This document shows, piece by piece, positions 26,159-34,293 of a stretch of DNA of 64,000 bases. Both the position numbers and the translations under genes were made by a program. The notes below the pieces were generated by a model. That model saw only the letters and a list, made by a program, of their open reading frames with translations. It was not told the origin of the DNA and searched no databases. Source of the stretch: Lentibacillus halodurans (GTDB lineage: Bacteria; Bacillota; Bacilli; Bacillales; Amphibacillaceae); contig NZ_FOJW01000006.1 in NCBI RefSeq assembly GCF_900112045.1, forward strand, positions 124,001 through 188,000, given 5' to 3'. The stretch's first letter is position 1. The number at the start of each line of letters is the position of its first letter.

Positions 26159-26587
26159 ATGTACCATTACCAGCCACCATATGGTGATACACGAATATTA
26201 AATTTCCCCTGGTTCCAGGGAGACGGGCCAGGAGCAGAGCCACCATTTGACGGGCCGCCCGGGCAGATGGGAGGAGGCCCGCCATTCAGTGAATTCCCGG
26301 GAGGACAAGGACAAATCAGTGCCCCCACTTCGCCGCCGCCATCGTTTATACCACAGCAGCCGCAAACGCAGCAGGCACAGGAAGAAATCGGCGTCTTTGC
26401 GGTTGACCCGGGTGCCATTCAGGGCTGTCTATTCCGATTTACGTATATCTGGCTAAGATGGGAATCTTTCTGGTTTTTCCCAGTCTTTATCGGCAGACGG
26501 TCGATCGCCGGATTCAGATGGCAGCGGAACAGATGGGTATACTACGGTGTTGATCTTGACAACATCCAATCATTCCAATGCTATTAA
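26159..26587 (+). CDS. Pro/Gly-rich protein with aromatic C-terminal domain, unknown
   Basis: The 142-residue protein starts at ATG 26159, 8 bp after AGGGAGG. Residues 1-85 are low complexity, rich in Pro, Gly and Gln (PPFDGPPGQMGGGPP, IPQQPQTQQAQEE). The last 55 residues form a compact aromatic domain (GCLFRFTYIWLRWESFWFFP, GRRSIAGFRW, VYYGVDLDNIQSFQCY) bounded by two Cys. This looks like a surface or spore-coat-type protein with a conserved C-terminal module; no signal peptide. Family not recognised. Confidence 0.7.
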   Translation: MYHYQPPYGDTRILNFPWFQGDGPGAEPPFDGPPGQMGGGPPFSEFPGGQGQISAPTSPPPSFIPQQPQTQQAQEEIGVFAVDPGAIQGCLFRFTYIWLRWESFWFFPVFIGRRSIAGFRWQRNRWVYYGVDLDNIQSFQCY

Positions 26588-26639
26588 CGTGTTTTCCGTA
26601 ATCCTCTAACCGAAGTCCATCACGCAAAGGAGGGATACT

Positions 26640-26825
26640 ATCTATCAATTAGCCTTACTGTATCTGGCATGTGTTTTGGCAGGATTCGCACTAGCCAATG
26701 TGCCGGATTCTTCCATCATTTCAACAGGGCTTGCAGCTTTTTTGGATGTGCTCAGTGGTATTGTGATCATTGTATTTTCCGCAGCCATTCTTTACCTTGG
26801 AATGAAGTCACTGTTGAACAAATGA
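26640..26825 (+). CDS. 61-residue two-helix membrane protein with apparent AUC start
   Basis: The frame encodes IYQLALLYLACVLAGFALAN, then a second hydrophobic segment (LDVLSGIVIIVFSAAILYLG) and a basic tail. A strong AAAGGAGGG (26626-26634) lies 5 bp before ATC 26640. Upstream the frame is open only to TAA 26607 and contains no ATG, GTG or TTG; the first such codon downstream is TTG 26676, too far and inside the first helix. It is therefore either an AUC start or a gene with a mutated start codon. Function unknown. Confidence 0.55.
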   Translation: MYQLALLYLACVLAGFALANVPDSSIISTGLAAFLDVLSGIVIIVFSAAILYLGMKSLLNK

Positions 26826-26841
26826 TTCGTTCATACAGTAA

Positions 26842-26871
26842 AAGAGACCGTACTGAGCGGTCTCTTATCTT
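26842..26871. terminator. Bidirectional terminator between convergent small membrane protein genes
   Basis: A perfect 9-bp stem AAGAGACCG / CGGTCTCTT has T-rich sequence on the right and an AAAA tract-like flank on the left, serving both strands. It overlaps the stop of the leftward gene at 26865. Confidence 0.75.
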
Positions 26872-27059
26872 TTCCTGTTTTTTTGATCGATAACCGGCAC
26901 CAAAATAGCACAAAAAATGGCTGTAAAATAAGACAGGTACCTAAAGCCAATCGGTTCATTGAATAATATCATGCCAAGTATTCCGATGAGACTGGAAAGT
27001 GCAATCCCAAGGAAAAATCCCCCGATTAGTCCGACAATGACAGCTAAAAATGATCTCAT
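26865..27059 (-). CDS. Small two-helix membrane protein (DUF5957-like)
   Basis: The 64-residue protein has two hydrophobic helices (residues 5-33 and 41-57) and a short basic tail DQKNRKR. ATG 27059 follows GGAGG within the end of the upstream gene, with a 1-bp gap between stop and start. Resembles small membrane proteins annotated as DUF5957; function unknown. Confidence 0.6.
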   Translation of the reverse strand: MRSFLAVIVGLIGGFFLGIALSSLIGILGMILFNEPIGFRYLSYFTAIFCAILVPVIDQKNRKR

Positions 27060-27060
27060 A

Positions 27061-27471
27061 TCATTCCTCCCCCTTCTTATTTGCAGAAATCAGCTTCCAA
27101 ACTCGTAAAACAATCGAGCATGATAATATGAACAATACAACCGCTATAACTGGGTGCAAGGCACCTGCCCACGGTAATGCGCCCGTGATATTGGCTGTAA
27201 AATACATGAGAAATATCAGAACTAGCACTCCAAACAGCTGCCAGTACACCCAACGCGGAAAAACGCCAACAATTGCGAAGATCAGCATCAGAACCGGAAT
27301 GTTAAACCCAAACAGGTGAACAAATATGATATGCTTCACCCAATTTTCAGGACTTACGAATATGGCCATCCCTGCCAAAAAGATTTGTACTGTCACACTT
27401 AATGTGAACATAATGGCTAAAACGAGAAAGGTCATTCTTCCAAAAAGGATTCTAGTTTGATTGTTTTTCAA
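27061..27471 (-). CDS. Four-helix membrane protein (DUF6220-like)
   Basis: The 136-residue protein has four membrane helices (about 11-38, 47-67, 72-92 and 103-124). His residues in FVHLFGFNIPV and ALHPVIAVVLF suggest possible haem or metal ligands, as in other small four-helix cytochrome-like proteins, but no haem motif is proven. Operon with the following gene. Confidence 0.65.
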   Translation of the reverse strand: MKNNQTRILFGRMTFLVLAIMFTLSVTVQIFLAGMAIFVSPENWVKHIIFVHLFGFNIPVLMLIFAIVGVFPRWVYWQLFGVLVLIFLMYFTANITGALPWAGALHPVIAVVLFILSCSIVLRVWKLISANKKGEE

Positions 27472-27630
27472 TTCGTATCCCCCCCTTTATGCAAACTCTG
27501 TGTACATCATACAAAAGATATCTAAACTGCCTCTTATGAAATCCTTAAATAAAGATTAAATATGACCTTCATTCCTAAAACAGTAAAAATCGCTGGAGTT
27601 TATATGTTGAACTCCCGCGGTCTTATTGTT

Positions 27631-28317
27631 TTAATCATTTATAAACCGGTATCCGACACCCCATATCGTTTCAATAAATGCCGGATTGGACGGGTCTGTT
27701 TCAATTTTTTCCCGGATTTTGCGTATGTGAACAGTAACTGTTGTAATATCCCCCATGGAGTTAATCCCCCAAATTCGTTCAAACAAATGATCTTTACTGA
27801 ATACTCTGTTCGGATTGGCTGCCAAAAAGACCAGCAAATCAAATTCCTTTGCAGTAAACTTCTTTTCTTCCCCATTTACAAATACCCGACGTGAATCCTG
27901 GTCAATAACAAGGCCCTTAATTCGTATTTCATCGTGTTTATCACGGTTCACCAGCCGTTCATACCTTGATAAATGTGCCTTAACACGTGCAACCAGTTCA
28001 TTCGGATTAAACGGTTTGACAATATAATCATCTGCACCTTGATGGAAGCCCCGTATCTTATCAATATCTTCTTTCCGTGCAGTCACCATCAAAATAGGAA
28101 TATCCAATCGCTCTCTGATTCTATCACATAGTTTGAGTCCATCCACTTCCGGAAGCATCAAATCAAGCAAAATTAAATCATAACATCCAGCTTTTGCCTT
28201 TTGGAGTCCTTCTGCACCTGTACCGGCAATATCACTGGTAAATCCATTCACTTCCAGATAGTCCCGTTCCAGTTCGGCAATACTCTGCTCGTCCTCGATG
28301 ATCAGAATATGTTTCAT
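27631..28317 (-). CDS. OmpR/PhoB-family response regulator
   Basis: The 228-residue regulator has a receiver domain with Asp8/Asp9 acidic pair, phospho-acceptor Asp52 (LLDLMLP) and Lys102 region (DDYIVKPFNPNEL), and a C-terminal winged helix (FTAKEFDLLVFLAANPNRVF, TVTVHIRKIREKIE). It overlaps the kinase gene upstream by 4 bp. Target genes are unknown; no neighbouring antimicrobial-resistance ABC system is present. Confidence 0.9.
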   Translation of the reverse strand: MKHILIIEDEQSIAELERDYLEVNGFTSDIAGTGAEGLQKAKAGCYDLILLDLMLPEVDGLKLCDRIRERLDIPILMVTARKEDIDKIRGFHQGADDYIVKPFNPNELVARVKAHLSRYERLVNRDKHDEIRIKGLVIDQDSRRVFVNGEEKKFTAKEFDLLVFLAANPNRVFSKDHLFERIWGINSMGDITTVTVHIRKIREKIETDPSNPAFIETIWGVGYRFIND

Positions 28318-29405
28318 TTTGTCACCTTCTTCCTAAGGGTAAAGCAAATACGTGTTTCTTCCCCTAAACGACTATCTGCCCAAATTTCCCCGCCATGCGA
28401 CGTGACAATCCGTTTCACAATCGCGAGACCAAGACCGCTGCCGCCGGTTTCGGCATTTCTCGATGCATCTGCCCGATAAAAACTGTCAAAGATAAGCGGC
28501 ACATTTTCTTCTGATATGCCGTTGCCGTTATCTTGTATCTCAACGAGCACATAACCGTCACCAGCTGTCAAATGGAACGCCATTTTTTTGTGTTGTTTAT
28601 CCATATGCTTCAAACTGTTTTGAACGATATTCGTTACAGCGCGTTTCAGTTGATCCCTGTCAGCCTCAACAAAATAATTATTCTGCCAGTCAGCCTGAAA
28701 GTTGACTGTTCCGCCATTCTGCTCAAGATCCAACCTCAACTCTTCAGCAAAATCAGAGAAAAACGCATATAAATCCAATTCTTCAAACGCAAATGGGATG
28801 CGCTCTAAATCCAGCTTTGAATATAAGGATAACTCATCGATTAATGCGTCCATTTCATTGGCCTTGCGATAAATTGTTTCCATATAGCGATCCAATTTCT
28901 CCGGTGTGTCTGCAACCCCGTCCTGAACACCTTTGACATACCCCTTTATCGACGTCATCGGCGTTTTCAGGTCATGGGATATACTGGCTATCAATTCTTT
29001 ACGATTTTCCTCATACCGGTTTTGAAGCTTGTTTGCTTCCTTCAACTTCAAACGCATTGATTCAAACGTATCCGACAACAGACCTAATTCATCATTCCTG
29101 CTGGATACAATGCTATAATCAAGGTTTCCTTCACTAATTTCCGCCGCAGCCTTTGACAGACGTCGGACAGGTTTGATAATACTTCTCGAAACGAAGTATG
29201 TCAGCAGCCCATTCGTTACAACTAAAATAAGCAGCATTCCAATAAACCGTAAGCTGATAAACGCCTTTAATTGTGCTCCCTCTGGATTACCATCAAACGC
29301 AACAAAGAGAACATACCCTAACATTATTTCAATTAAGAAGAAGCCGATGATTGGTATAACAATCATCGCGATATTGGATAAAAGCAGCCTTTTTTGAATG
29401 GACAA
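28314..29405 (-). CDS. Membrane sensor histidine kinase
   Basis: The 363-residue kinase starts at TTG 29405 after CAGGTGG. Two membrane helices (about 10-35 and 48-72) bracket a very short external loop, so it probably senses within the membrane. HAMP (about 75-125), HisKA with SISHDLKTPMTSIKG and HATPase with VTNIVQNSLKH, IQDNGNGI and GSGLGLAIVKRI are all present. Partner of the regulator downstream, translationally coupled. Similar to YrkQ/YcbM-type kinases, but no specific name is justified. Confidence 0.9.
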   Translation of the reverse strand: MSIQKRLLLSNIAMIVIPIIGFFLIEIMLGYVLFVAFDGNPEGAQLKAFISLRFIGMLLILVVTNGLLTYFVSRSIIKPVRRLSKAAAEISEGNLDYSIVSSRNDELGLLSDTFESMRLKLKEANKLQNRYEENRKELIASISHDLKTPMTSIKGYVKGVQDGVADTPEKLDRYMETIYRKANEMDALIDELSLYSKLDLERIPFAFEELDLYAFFSDFAEELRLDLEQNGGTVNFQADWQNNYFVEADRDQLKRAVTNIVQNSLKHMDKQHKKMAFHLTAGDGYVLVEIQDNGNGISEENVPLIFDSFYRADASRNAETGGSGLGLAIVKRIVTSHGGEIWADSRLGEETRICFTLRKKVTK

Positions 29406-29483
29406 TCATTCCACCTGCCTTGTAGTATGACTATACAATTATTGTAACCAACAATTATTAACAATTTCTTAAATAACATAAAG

Positions 29484-29527
29484 TGAAACTTCATTCGGTG
29501 GGGTTTTTCCCCACTGAATGTTAGTTA
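29484..29527. repeat. Long hairpin CATTCGGTGGGG / CCCCACTGAATG
   Basis: A stem of 12 bp (one G-T-type pair) with a TTTTT loop, extended outward by AACTT / TTAGTT. It lies in the 337-bp gap upstream of the kinase gene; nothing else was recognised in this gap except the terminator at 29702. Resembles inverted arms at 17137 and 52401. Confidence 0.55.
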
Positions 29528-29701
29528 AACAGAATCGGACATTTACGACGCACAGGACGTGCTAGTACAGGCGTTGTCATAGGATGTGACGAACTTAGCC
29601 TGCCAGGCAGTTAATCCACGAAATCAGCCATTGATCAAATTCTATTTCATGATTCACGATTTTACTGCCAGTTACATGTGGTAAATTATTATATTCCACA
29701 G

Positions 29702-29739
29702 TAAAAAGGAAGCCACTATTCTTATGGAACAGTGGCTTC
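29702..29739 (-). terminator. Terminator of the squalene/phytoene synthase-like gene
   Basis: Read leftwards: GAAGCCACT, 13-nt loop, AGTGGCTTC, CCTTTTTAC. Confidence 0.85.
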
Positions 29740-29742
29740 TCT

Positions 29743-30561
29743 TCAGTCATTTTTAATATTCTCCACAATGGTTTCGACTTCTCTTCTTGATATCTTTTCG
29801 CGTCCTTCTTTCAGTGCTTTGACGGTTCTTTTGGCTAAAGCAAGCGGAATCCGGCAAAACAGCATAATCGTACGTGTGTGAATATCTTTCATATACTCGT
29901 CAGCCTGAGCAAGGTTTTGTTCAGTATAGCTGAACATATCATCCTTGGTCCATCCATCCGGTACAAAATTGACACCGCGTTCGCTGTCCTCATCCTGATT
30001 ACGCAAAATATTAACTGCCTGCAGTCCCCGGCCATAGCCAATGGCAAGCTCCCGGTCTGTTTCCGTCCCGTCATACCATTTCCAAATGTCAGATAGCATG
30101 ACACCTACAAGTCCCGCTACATAATATGTATAATCATCAAGATCGTCTTTATCCCTGATATTCCATCCCTTTTCCACCCAGTCACCCATTCCTGCGGCCA
30201 TAATGCCAGTCGATTCTTTCACATTTTCCACAATACCCTCCGGACAAAGATTGATCCAGTCGCCTAACCTCAGCGTTACTTCTGGAAGCTGGGACTCATA
30301 GGGCCGAACCAATTCACGGTATGCCCGATTGTCAAATTTACGCTTCAACAAGTCGCTCGTTGACCGGAGCAGACGCTGTTTTGTCTGAGAATCCAGCTCT
30401 TCATGATCCTCTATCTCATCGACAGCACGCATGCATAAATAGGCTGATCCGACCGTTTGTTTCAATGGCGATTTCAGCATGGTTATCGGTATGTAAAATG
30501 TTCTGCTTGTCTGTTTCAGGATATGAATTGCATCTTTTTGCAACTTTTTCGCTTCACTCAA
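29743..30561 (-). CDS. Squalene/phytoene synthase family protein (YisP-like)
   Basis: TTG 30561, 8 bp after AAGGGAGG, gives 272 residues. The first Asp-rich motif is AVDEIEDHEE (about 49-58). The second region reads NILRNQDEDSERGVNFVPD where true prenyl synthases have NxxRDxxED, so the first Asp is Asn. In Bacillus the related YisP is a farnesyl diphosphate phosphatase rather than a head-to-head synthase, and this change would fit that. No dehydrosqualene desaturase or carotenoid genes are adjacent. Confidence 0.8.
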   Translation of the reverse strand: MSEAKKLQKDAIHILKQTSRTFYIPITMLKSPLKQTVGSAYLCMRAVDEIEDHEELDSQTKQRLLRSTSDLLKRKFDNRAYRELVRPYESQLPEVTLRLGDWINLCPEGIVENVKESTGIMAAGMGDWVEKGWNIRDKDDLDDYTYYVAGLVGVMLSDIWKWYDGTETDRELAIGYGRGLQAVNILRNQDEDSERGVNFVPDGWTKDDMFSYTEQNLAQADEYMKDIHTRTIMLFCRIPLALAKRTVKALKEGREKISRREVETIVENIKND

Positions 30562-30629
30562 CGGTGACGCCTCCCTTATTCTATATACATTATACCAAAA
30601 AACATCCATAAATAATATATGAATAGAAC

Positions 30630-30658
30630 AAAAAAAGGGAGTACCTTAAAGTACCCCA
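30630..30658 (-). terminator. Terminator of the BCCT transporter gene
   Basis: Palindromic GGGGTACTTTAAGGTACTCC read leftwards, followed by seven T. Confidence 0.8.
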
Positions 30659-30660
30659 CT

Positions 30661-32223
30661 CTACTTTTTATGATCAATTTTAATGGGTCTTCCCTTTCTA
30701 GGGCGCTCCCACATCAGTCCTTGTTCAAGTGCCATTTTTTTGGCGATTTGCGGTGCATTCCACAGCGGTGGCAACAGCAGAAATGATACCGGCACAGCCG
30801 TGATGACAATTGAATTTTGAATAGCTGTGATACTGCCCTCGCCTATTGTGAGAATCATCATCGTCGTTCCACCGAAAATTAATGCCCAGAATACTCGCAG
30901 CCAGCGGGCAGGGTGATCATTTCCAGTCAGTGTCACCGATACAGTATATGACATCGTGTCTGTTGTCGTTGCCACGAAGACAATCGATATGAGAAGAAAT
31001 GCTACGGCCATAACAGTCCCCATTGGTAATTGATCCATGATTGCCATAACCGCTGCGGGCATGCCCGCCTCATTCAATGCTCCGGAAACGGATCCTTCGT
31101 TTTCCATTTCAAAGAATACACCGGTCCCGCCCACAATAGAAAACCAGAAATTCGTAACAAGTGGTGCGACAATCGATACCGCGATGATCAATTCGCGAAT
31201 GGTTCTGCCGCGGGAAATGCGGCTAATAAAGATAATCAGCATCGGACCATAGCCAATAAACCATCCCCAGAAAAAGATAGTCCAACCCCCAAGCCAGGCG
31301 CTGTCACCTCGGTAAAAATTCATCGCAAAGAAATTTTGCAAATGCATTCCCGTACCACCGATAAACGCATCAATGATAAACAATGTTGGACCGATCAGAA
31401 GCATAATAATTCCTAACAGGAAGGTCATACTGACATTGACACGGCTCAGCAGCAAAATTCCCCGGTCGACCCCAGTCGCAGCTGATATCGCTGCAATTGC
31501 AACCAAAACAACAACAATCAGGATACTTACGGTTACTGTGTTAGGAACACCAAACAAATGATTGAGTCCATATGAGATTTGCAAACCGAGAAACCCTAAT
31601 GGTCCTAAAGTCCCGGCAGCTGTCGCGATAATTGAAAAGATATCTGCTGCGGAACCAAGAATACTTTTTTGAAAGATTTTTTCCCCGAATATCGGGTATA
31701 ACAAAGCCCGTGGCCGCATCGGGTAGCCTTTGCTGTAATGCACATACATCATGACGATGGTTGCGAGTGTTCCCAGTATCGCCCAGGCTAAAAAGCCCCA
31801 ATGCATGAAACCCTGGGCAAATGCAGCCCAAATGTTATTAAATTCTCCTCCGCCAAACAATGGTGGCGTTGTCATGTAGTGATACATCGGCTCAGAGGCT
31901 GCCCAGAAAACACCACCACTTGCGAGAAGGGTTACCAAAATCATAGCAACCCAGCGATAATAGCTGTATTTTGGTTTATCCATATTACCTAATCGAACCT
32001 TACCAAATCTAGAAAAGGCTAAAAATATACCAATGGCAAAATTACCGAACAGCAAAACCTGCCAATACGCTCCAAAAAGATCCGCAGCGTAATCAAATAA
32101 TATCGTAATCCAATCCCCAACCATTTCACTGTTGATAAACGATAAAATAATAAATAAAATCAAAAGACCGCCACTTACTGCAAATACGGTCCAATCTGTT
32201 TTCACTTTCTTCGTGTTCTGCAC
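30661..32223 (-). CDS. BCCT-family transporter, substrate uncertain
   Basis: GTG 32223, 6 bp after GGGAGG, gives 520 residues with 12 membrane helices of the betaine/choline/carnitine family. The signature loop reads GWTIFFWGWFIGYGPM followed by SRISRGRTIREL: the family pattern GWT-x2-[FY]W-x-W-W is kept except the last Trp is Phe and the usual W-x-S-W following it is lost. The Gly-rich helix 3 segment is also atypical (ASGGVFWAASEPMYHY). These residues form the trimethylammonium cage in glycine betaine carriers, so the substrate may differ. Single gene. Confidence 0.85.
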   Translation of the reverse strand: MQNTKKVKTDWTVFAVSGGLLILFIILSFINSEMVGDWITILFDYAADLFGAYWQVLLFGNFAIGIFLAFSRFGKVRLGNMDKPKYSYYRWVAMILVTLLASGGVFWAASEPMYHYMTTPPLFGGGEFNNIWAAFAQGFMHWGFLAWAILGTLATIVMMYVHYSKGYPMRPRALLYPIFGEKIFQKSILGSAADIFSIIATAAGTLGPLGFLGLQISYGLNHLFGVPNTVTVSILIVVVLVAIAAISAATGVDRGILLLSRVNVSMTFLLGIIMLLIGPTLFIIDAFIGGTGMHLQNFFAMNFYRGDSAWLGGWTIFFWGWFIGYGPMLIIFISRISRGRTIRELIIAVSIVAPLVTNFWFSIVGGTGVFFEMENEGSVSGALNEAGMPAAVMAIMDQLPMGTVMAVAFLLISIVFVATTTDTMSYTVSVTLTGNDHPARWLRVFWALIFGGTTMMILTIGEGSITAIQNSIVITAVPVSFLLLPPLWNAPQIAKKMALEQGLMWERPRKGRPIKIDHKK

Positions 32224-32463
32224 GTTTTTCCTCCCATTTTTTAGGAACAAGTGTCTATAATTCGTGCTATCATTACAGACCGTTGGATGGAAAATGATTA
32301 CACTTTGCTCGAACCATTTTTAATACCATCTCTCTCTCTAAAAACCATCGGCTTGCTCTTATTATTTTAAAACATAGTTTTATATTATAGTTTCGATTAA
32401 GCAAAACGTCAAACACAACAATATTTTTTTCGTGCAGGTGTAGTATTTCCGCATTGCAGGAAA

Positions 32464-32619
32464 TTATTCTGAACCGCATTTTCCAAACAAAGCCATGGCT
32501 AAAAATCCAACGCCCATCCCGATCATCGTACCAGCTGCTGTATCCCCTGCCCACATGCCCATACCGATGCCAAGGAAAAAGCATCCTGTAAAGGCAATGC
32601 CGCCACGTTCATAATTCAA
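32464..32619 (-). CDS. 51-residue Gly/Met-rich membrane peptide
   Basis: TTG 32619, 5 bp after GGGGTGAG, opens a 51-residue protein. Two short hydrophobic stretches rich in Gly and Met (FTGCFFLGIGMGMWAG and GTMIGMGVGFLAMALFG) suggest a helical hairpin with GxxxG packing. It lies 240 bp upstream of the BCCT gene on the same strand. Function unknown. Confidence 0.55.
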   Translation of the reverse strand: MNYERGGIAFTGCFFLGIGMGMWAGDTAAGTMIGMGVGFLAMALFGKCGSE

Positions 32620-32776
32620 TTAACTCACCCCACTAATAGTTATAAAGTTATTAACGTTAACCTTACCGTATCATTATTCGATAAGATTCGATGAATCCCT
32701 TTTTAAAACAAAAATTCCCGCATCAATATGTGTGTGATGCAGGATATTATATGCAGCACCTTATGATTTGTACGAT

Positions 32777-33480
32777 TTATAGGTTTTTTGGCTTGACATA
32801 ATGAAGATTTATACTATCTTGATAATCTAACTGGACTTCATCAGGGATTTTTAAGTATATGAGACGTTCACCGCCTGTATATGTTTTTTCATCCATTGTT
32901 CACCTTCCTCACCTGTGAACTGTGAAATCGGAAATTCCCGCTTGAACATGGAAAGTTCAATCACTGACGGCACAGGAGCATCAATCGTGACGATTCTTGA
33001 GGAAAGCTTGACGTTCAAAGGATTTAACTTAATCTTATCTGACATATCTCTTCCCTCTACAATCAATGGCGGCTGATAGTACAAAGCATCAATAGTGTTG
33101 TTTCGATCAGGATCTCTTTCCACAAATACAGGAATATCGGCGTGGGGGTCATGGCCGTTTACCATTTCCAAGCGAAGTTCCGCACTTTCTGTTGTCATCT
33201 TCCATGTGTCCTGCTGATAAACCTGGCAGTCGTTGTCGATATCACCTGCATCAGCTAGCGCCCATAGTGATGGGAGTTCTCCGGAACGTTCTCTACCTTA
33301 GCCGGAAGATCCGGATCTTCCGGGAGCAGGTACTGCTAGAAGCAGCACCGCCAGATAAATACCAAAAAGCCATTGTACCAGTTTACTATAACTATACTGT
33401 TTACGCCTTTTCGGTATGAGCTTAATCACAACGAATACCAAAAAACCGATGGCCAGCAACAGGATGATAGTCGGCACCAA
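32777..33480 (-). pseudogene. Decayed gene for a membrane-anchored protein, at least three frameshifts
   Basis: Joined frames read: two N-terminal membrane helices (VPTIILLLAIGFLVFVVIKL, LVQWLFGIYLAVLLLAV), then LLPEDPDLPAKVENVPENSH, then LADAGDIDNDCQVYQQDTWK continuing in one 115-codon frame to EEGEQ, and finally a shifted tail YTGGERLIYLKIPDEVQLD to a stop at 32777. Frame changes are needed near 33325, 33270 and 32900. The coherent protein-like sequence on both sides of each break argues for a once-intact gene. Family not recognised. Confidence 0.65.
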
Positions 33481-33485
33481 TTCAT

Positions 33486-33701
33486 TTACGTCCGCACCTC
33501 CAATCGGCGGAAAATCAAAATTGAACCAGCCAACATAAGCCCCGTGGTTCCGATAATCTTAAAGGTGAGAAGCAAGAATAATCTCTCCTGAAAGTAAAAC
33601 TCACCGATTGCCGGCAGGAAATGGGAACCGGTCATCTGGGGTCAGATAATGATCAGTCCAATGACTGCTGCAGGGAGGCTGTAAGCCAGGATTTTATGCA
33701 G
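33486..33701 (-). pseudogene. Decayed membrane-protein gene fragment
   Basis: One frame reads LHKILAYSLPAAVIGLIII, a stop, then HFLPAIGEFYFQERLFLLLT and a further helix (GTTGLMLAGSILIF). No start codon with RBS is seen before 33701 and an in-frame stop interrupts it. It directly precedes the other decayed gene, so both probably came from one lost operon. Confidence 0.5.
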
Positions 33702-33716
33702 GTGCGCTTTTTGGCG

Positions 33717-33790
33717 TTCTATCAGCGAATTTCAGTGTTCTATCAGCATATTTTCCAATTTTATCAGCGATTTCGGTTTTTCTTATTGAG
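33717..33790. repeat. Tandem array with exact 21-bp period (array 2)
   Basis: TTCTATCAGCG (33717), TTCTATCAGC (33738), TTTTATCAGCG (33759) and a degenerate TTCTTATTGAG (33780) recur every 21 bp. It ends about 55 bp before yqxD. Confidence 0.75.
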
Positions 33791-33846
33791 TGGTTTCACA
33801 ATCAAACATCTGCTAGAATGATACCTAGAGGACGGAGGAGATTTTA

Positions 33847-34293
33847 ATGAAAGTTTATGTTGACGCAGATGCCTGTCCGGTTAAAAAAACGATTATTTCG
33901 GTAGCCAGGGAGTTTGATGTTCCGGTCGTGCTTGTGAAAAGTTTGTCCCACTTTTCACATGATGATGAACAGCCCAGTGTGGAGACCATATACGTGGACA
34001 CAGGTGCTGAAGCTGCGGATTATCGGATTATGCAGCTGGCTCAAAAAGGCGATATAATCGTTACACAGGACTATGGGCTTGCTTCATTGGGGCTTTCCAA
34101 AGGGTGTACTGTACTGCACCATAAAGGCTTTACATATACAAATCAGAACATCGATCAACTGCTGCAAACCCGTTATGTGAACGCATTGGCACGTAAAAGC
34201 GGCAAACGGACAAAAGGGCCAAAGGCTTTTAACCCTGATGATGAGGCAAAATTTCGCGACCTTTTCAGAGAAACATTGCAAAAGTCGCACTAA
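33847..34293 (+). CDS. yqxD: YaiI/YqxD family protein (DUF188)
   Basis: The 148-residue protein begins with [16 protein letters not shown], the hallmark of this PIN-like family, and contains [20 protein letters not shown] and [20 protein letters not shown] with conserved acidic residues (Asp6, Asp8, Asp77 region) that could bind metal. A nuclease function is suspected for the family but unproven. RBS GGAGGAG is 7 bp upstream. Its end overlaps the convergent acyltransferase gene by 4 bp. Confidence 0.9.
   Translation: MKVYVDADACPVKKTIISVAREFDVPVVLVKSLSHFSHDDEQPSVETIYVDTGAEAADYRIMQLAQKGDIIVTQDYGLASLGLSKGCTVLHHKGFTYTNQNIDQLLQTRYVNALARKSGKRTKGPKAFNPDDEAKFRDLFRETLQKSH

Noticed and set aside
32273-32584. 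103-codon ORF on the minus strand upstream of the BCCT gene
   Set aside because: It is out of frame with the better supported 51-residue gene at 32464-32619 and has unlikely composition.
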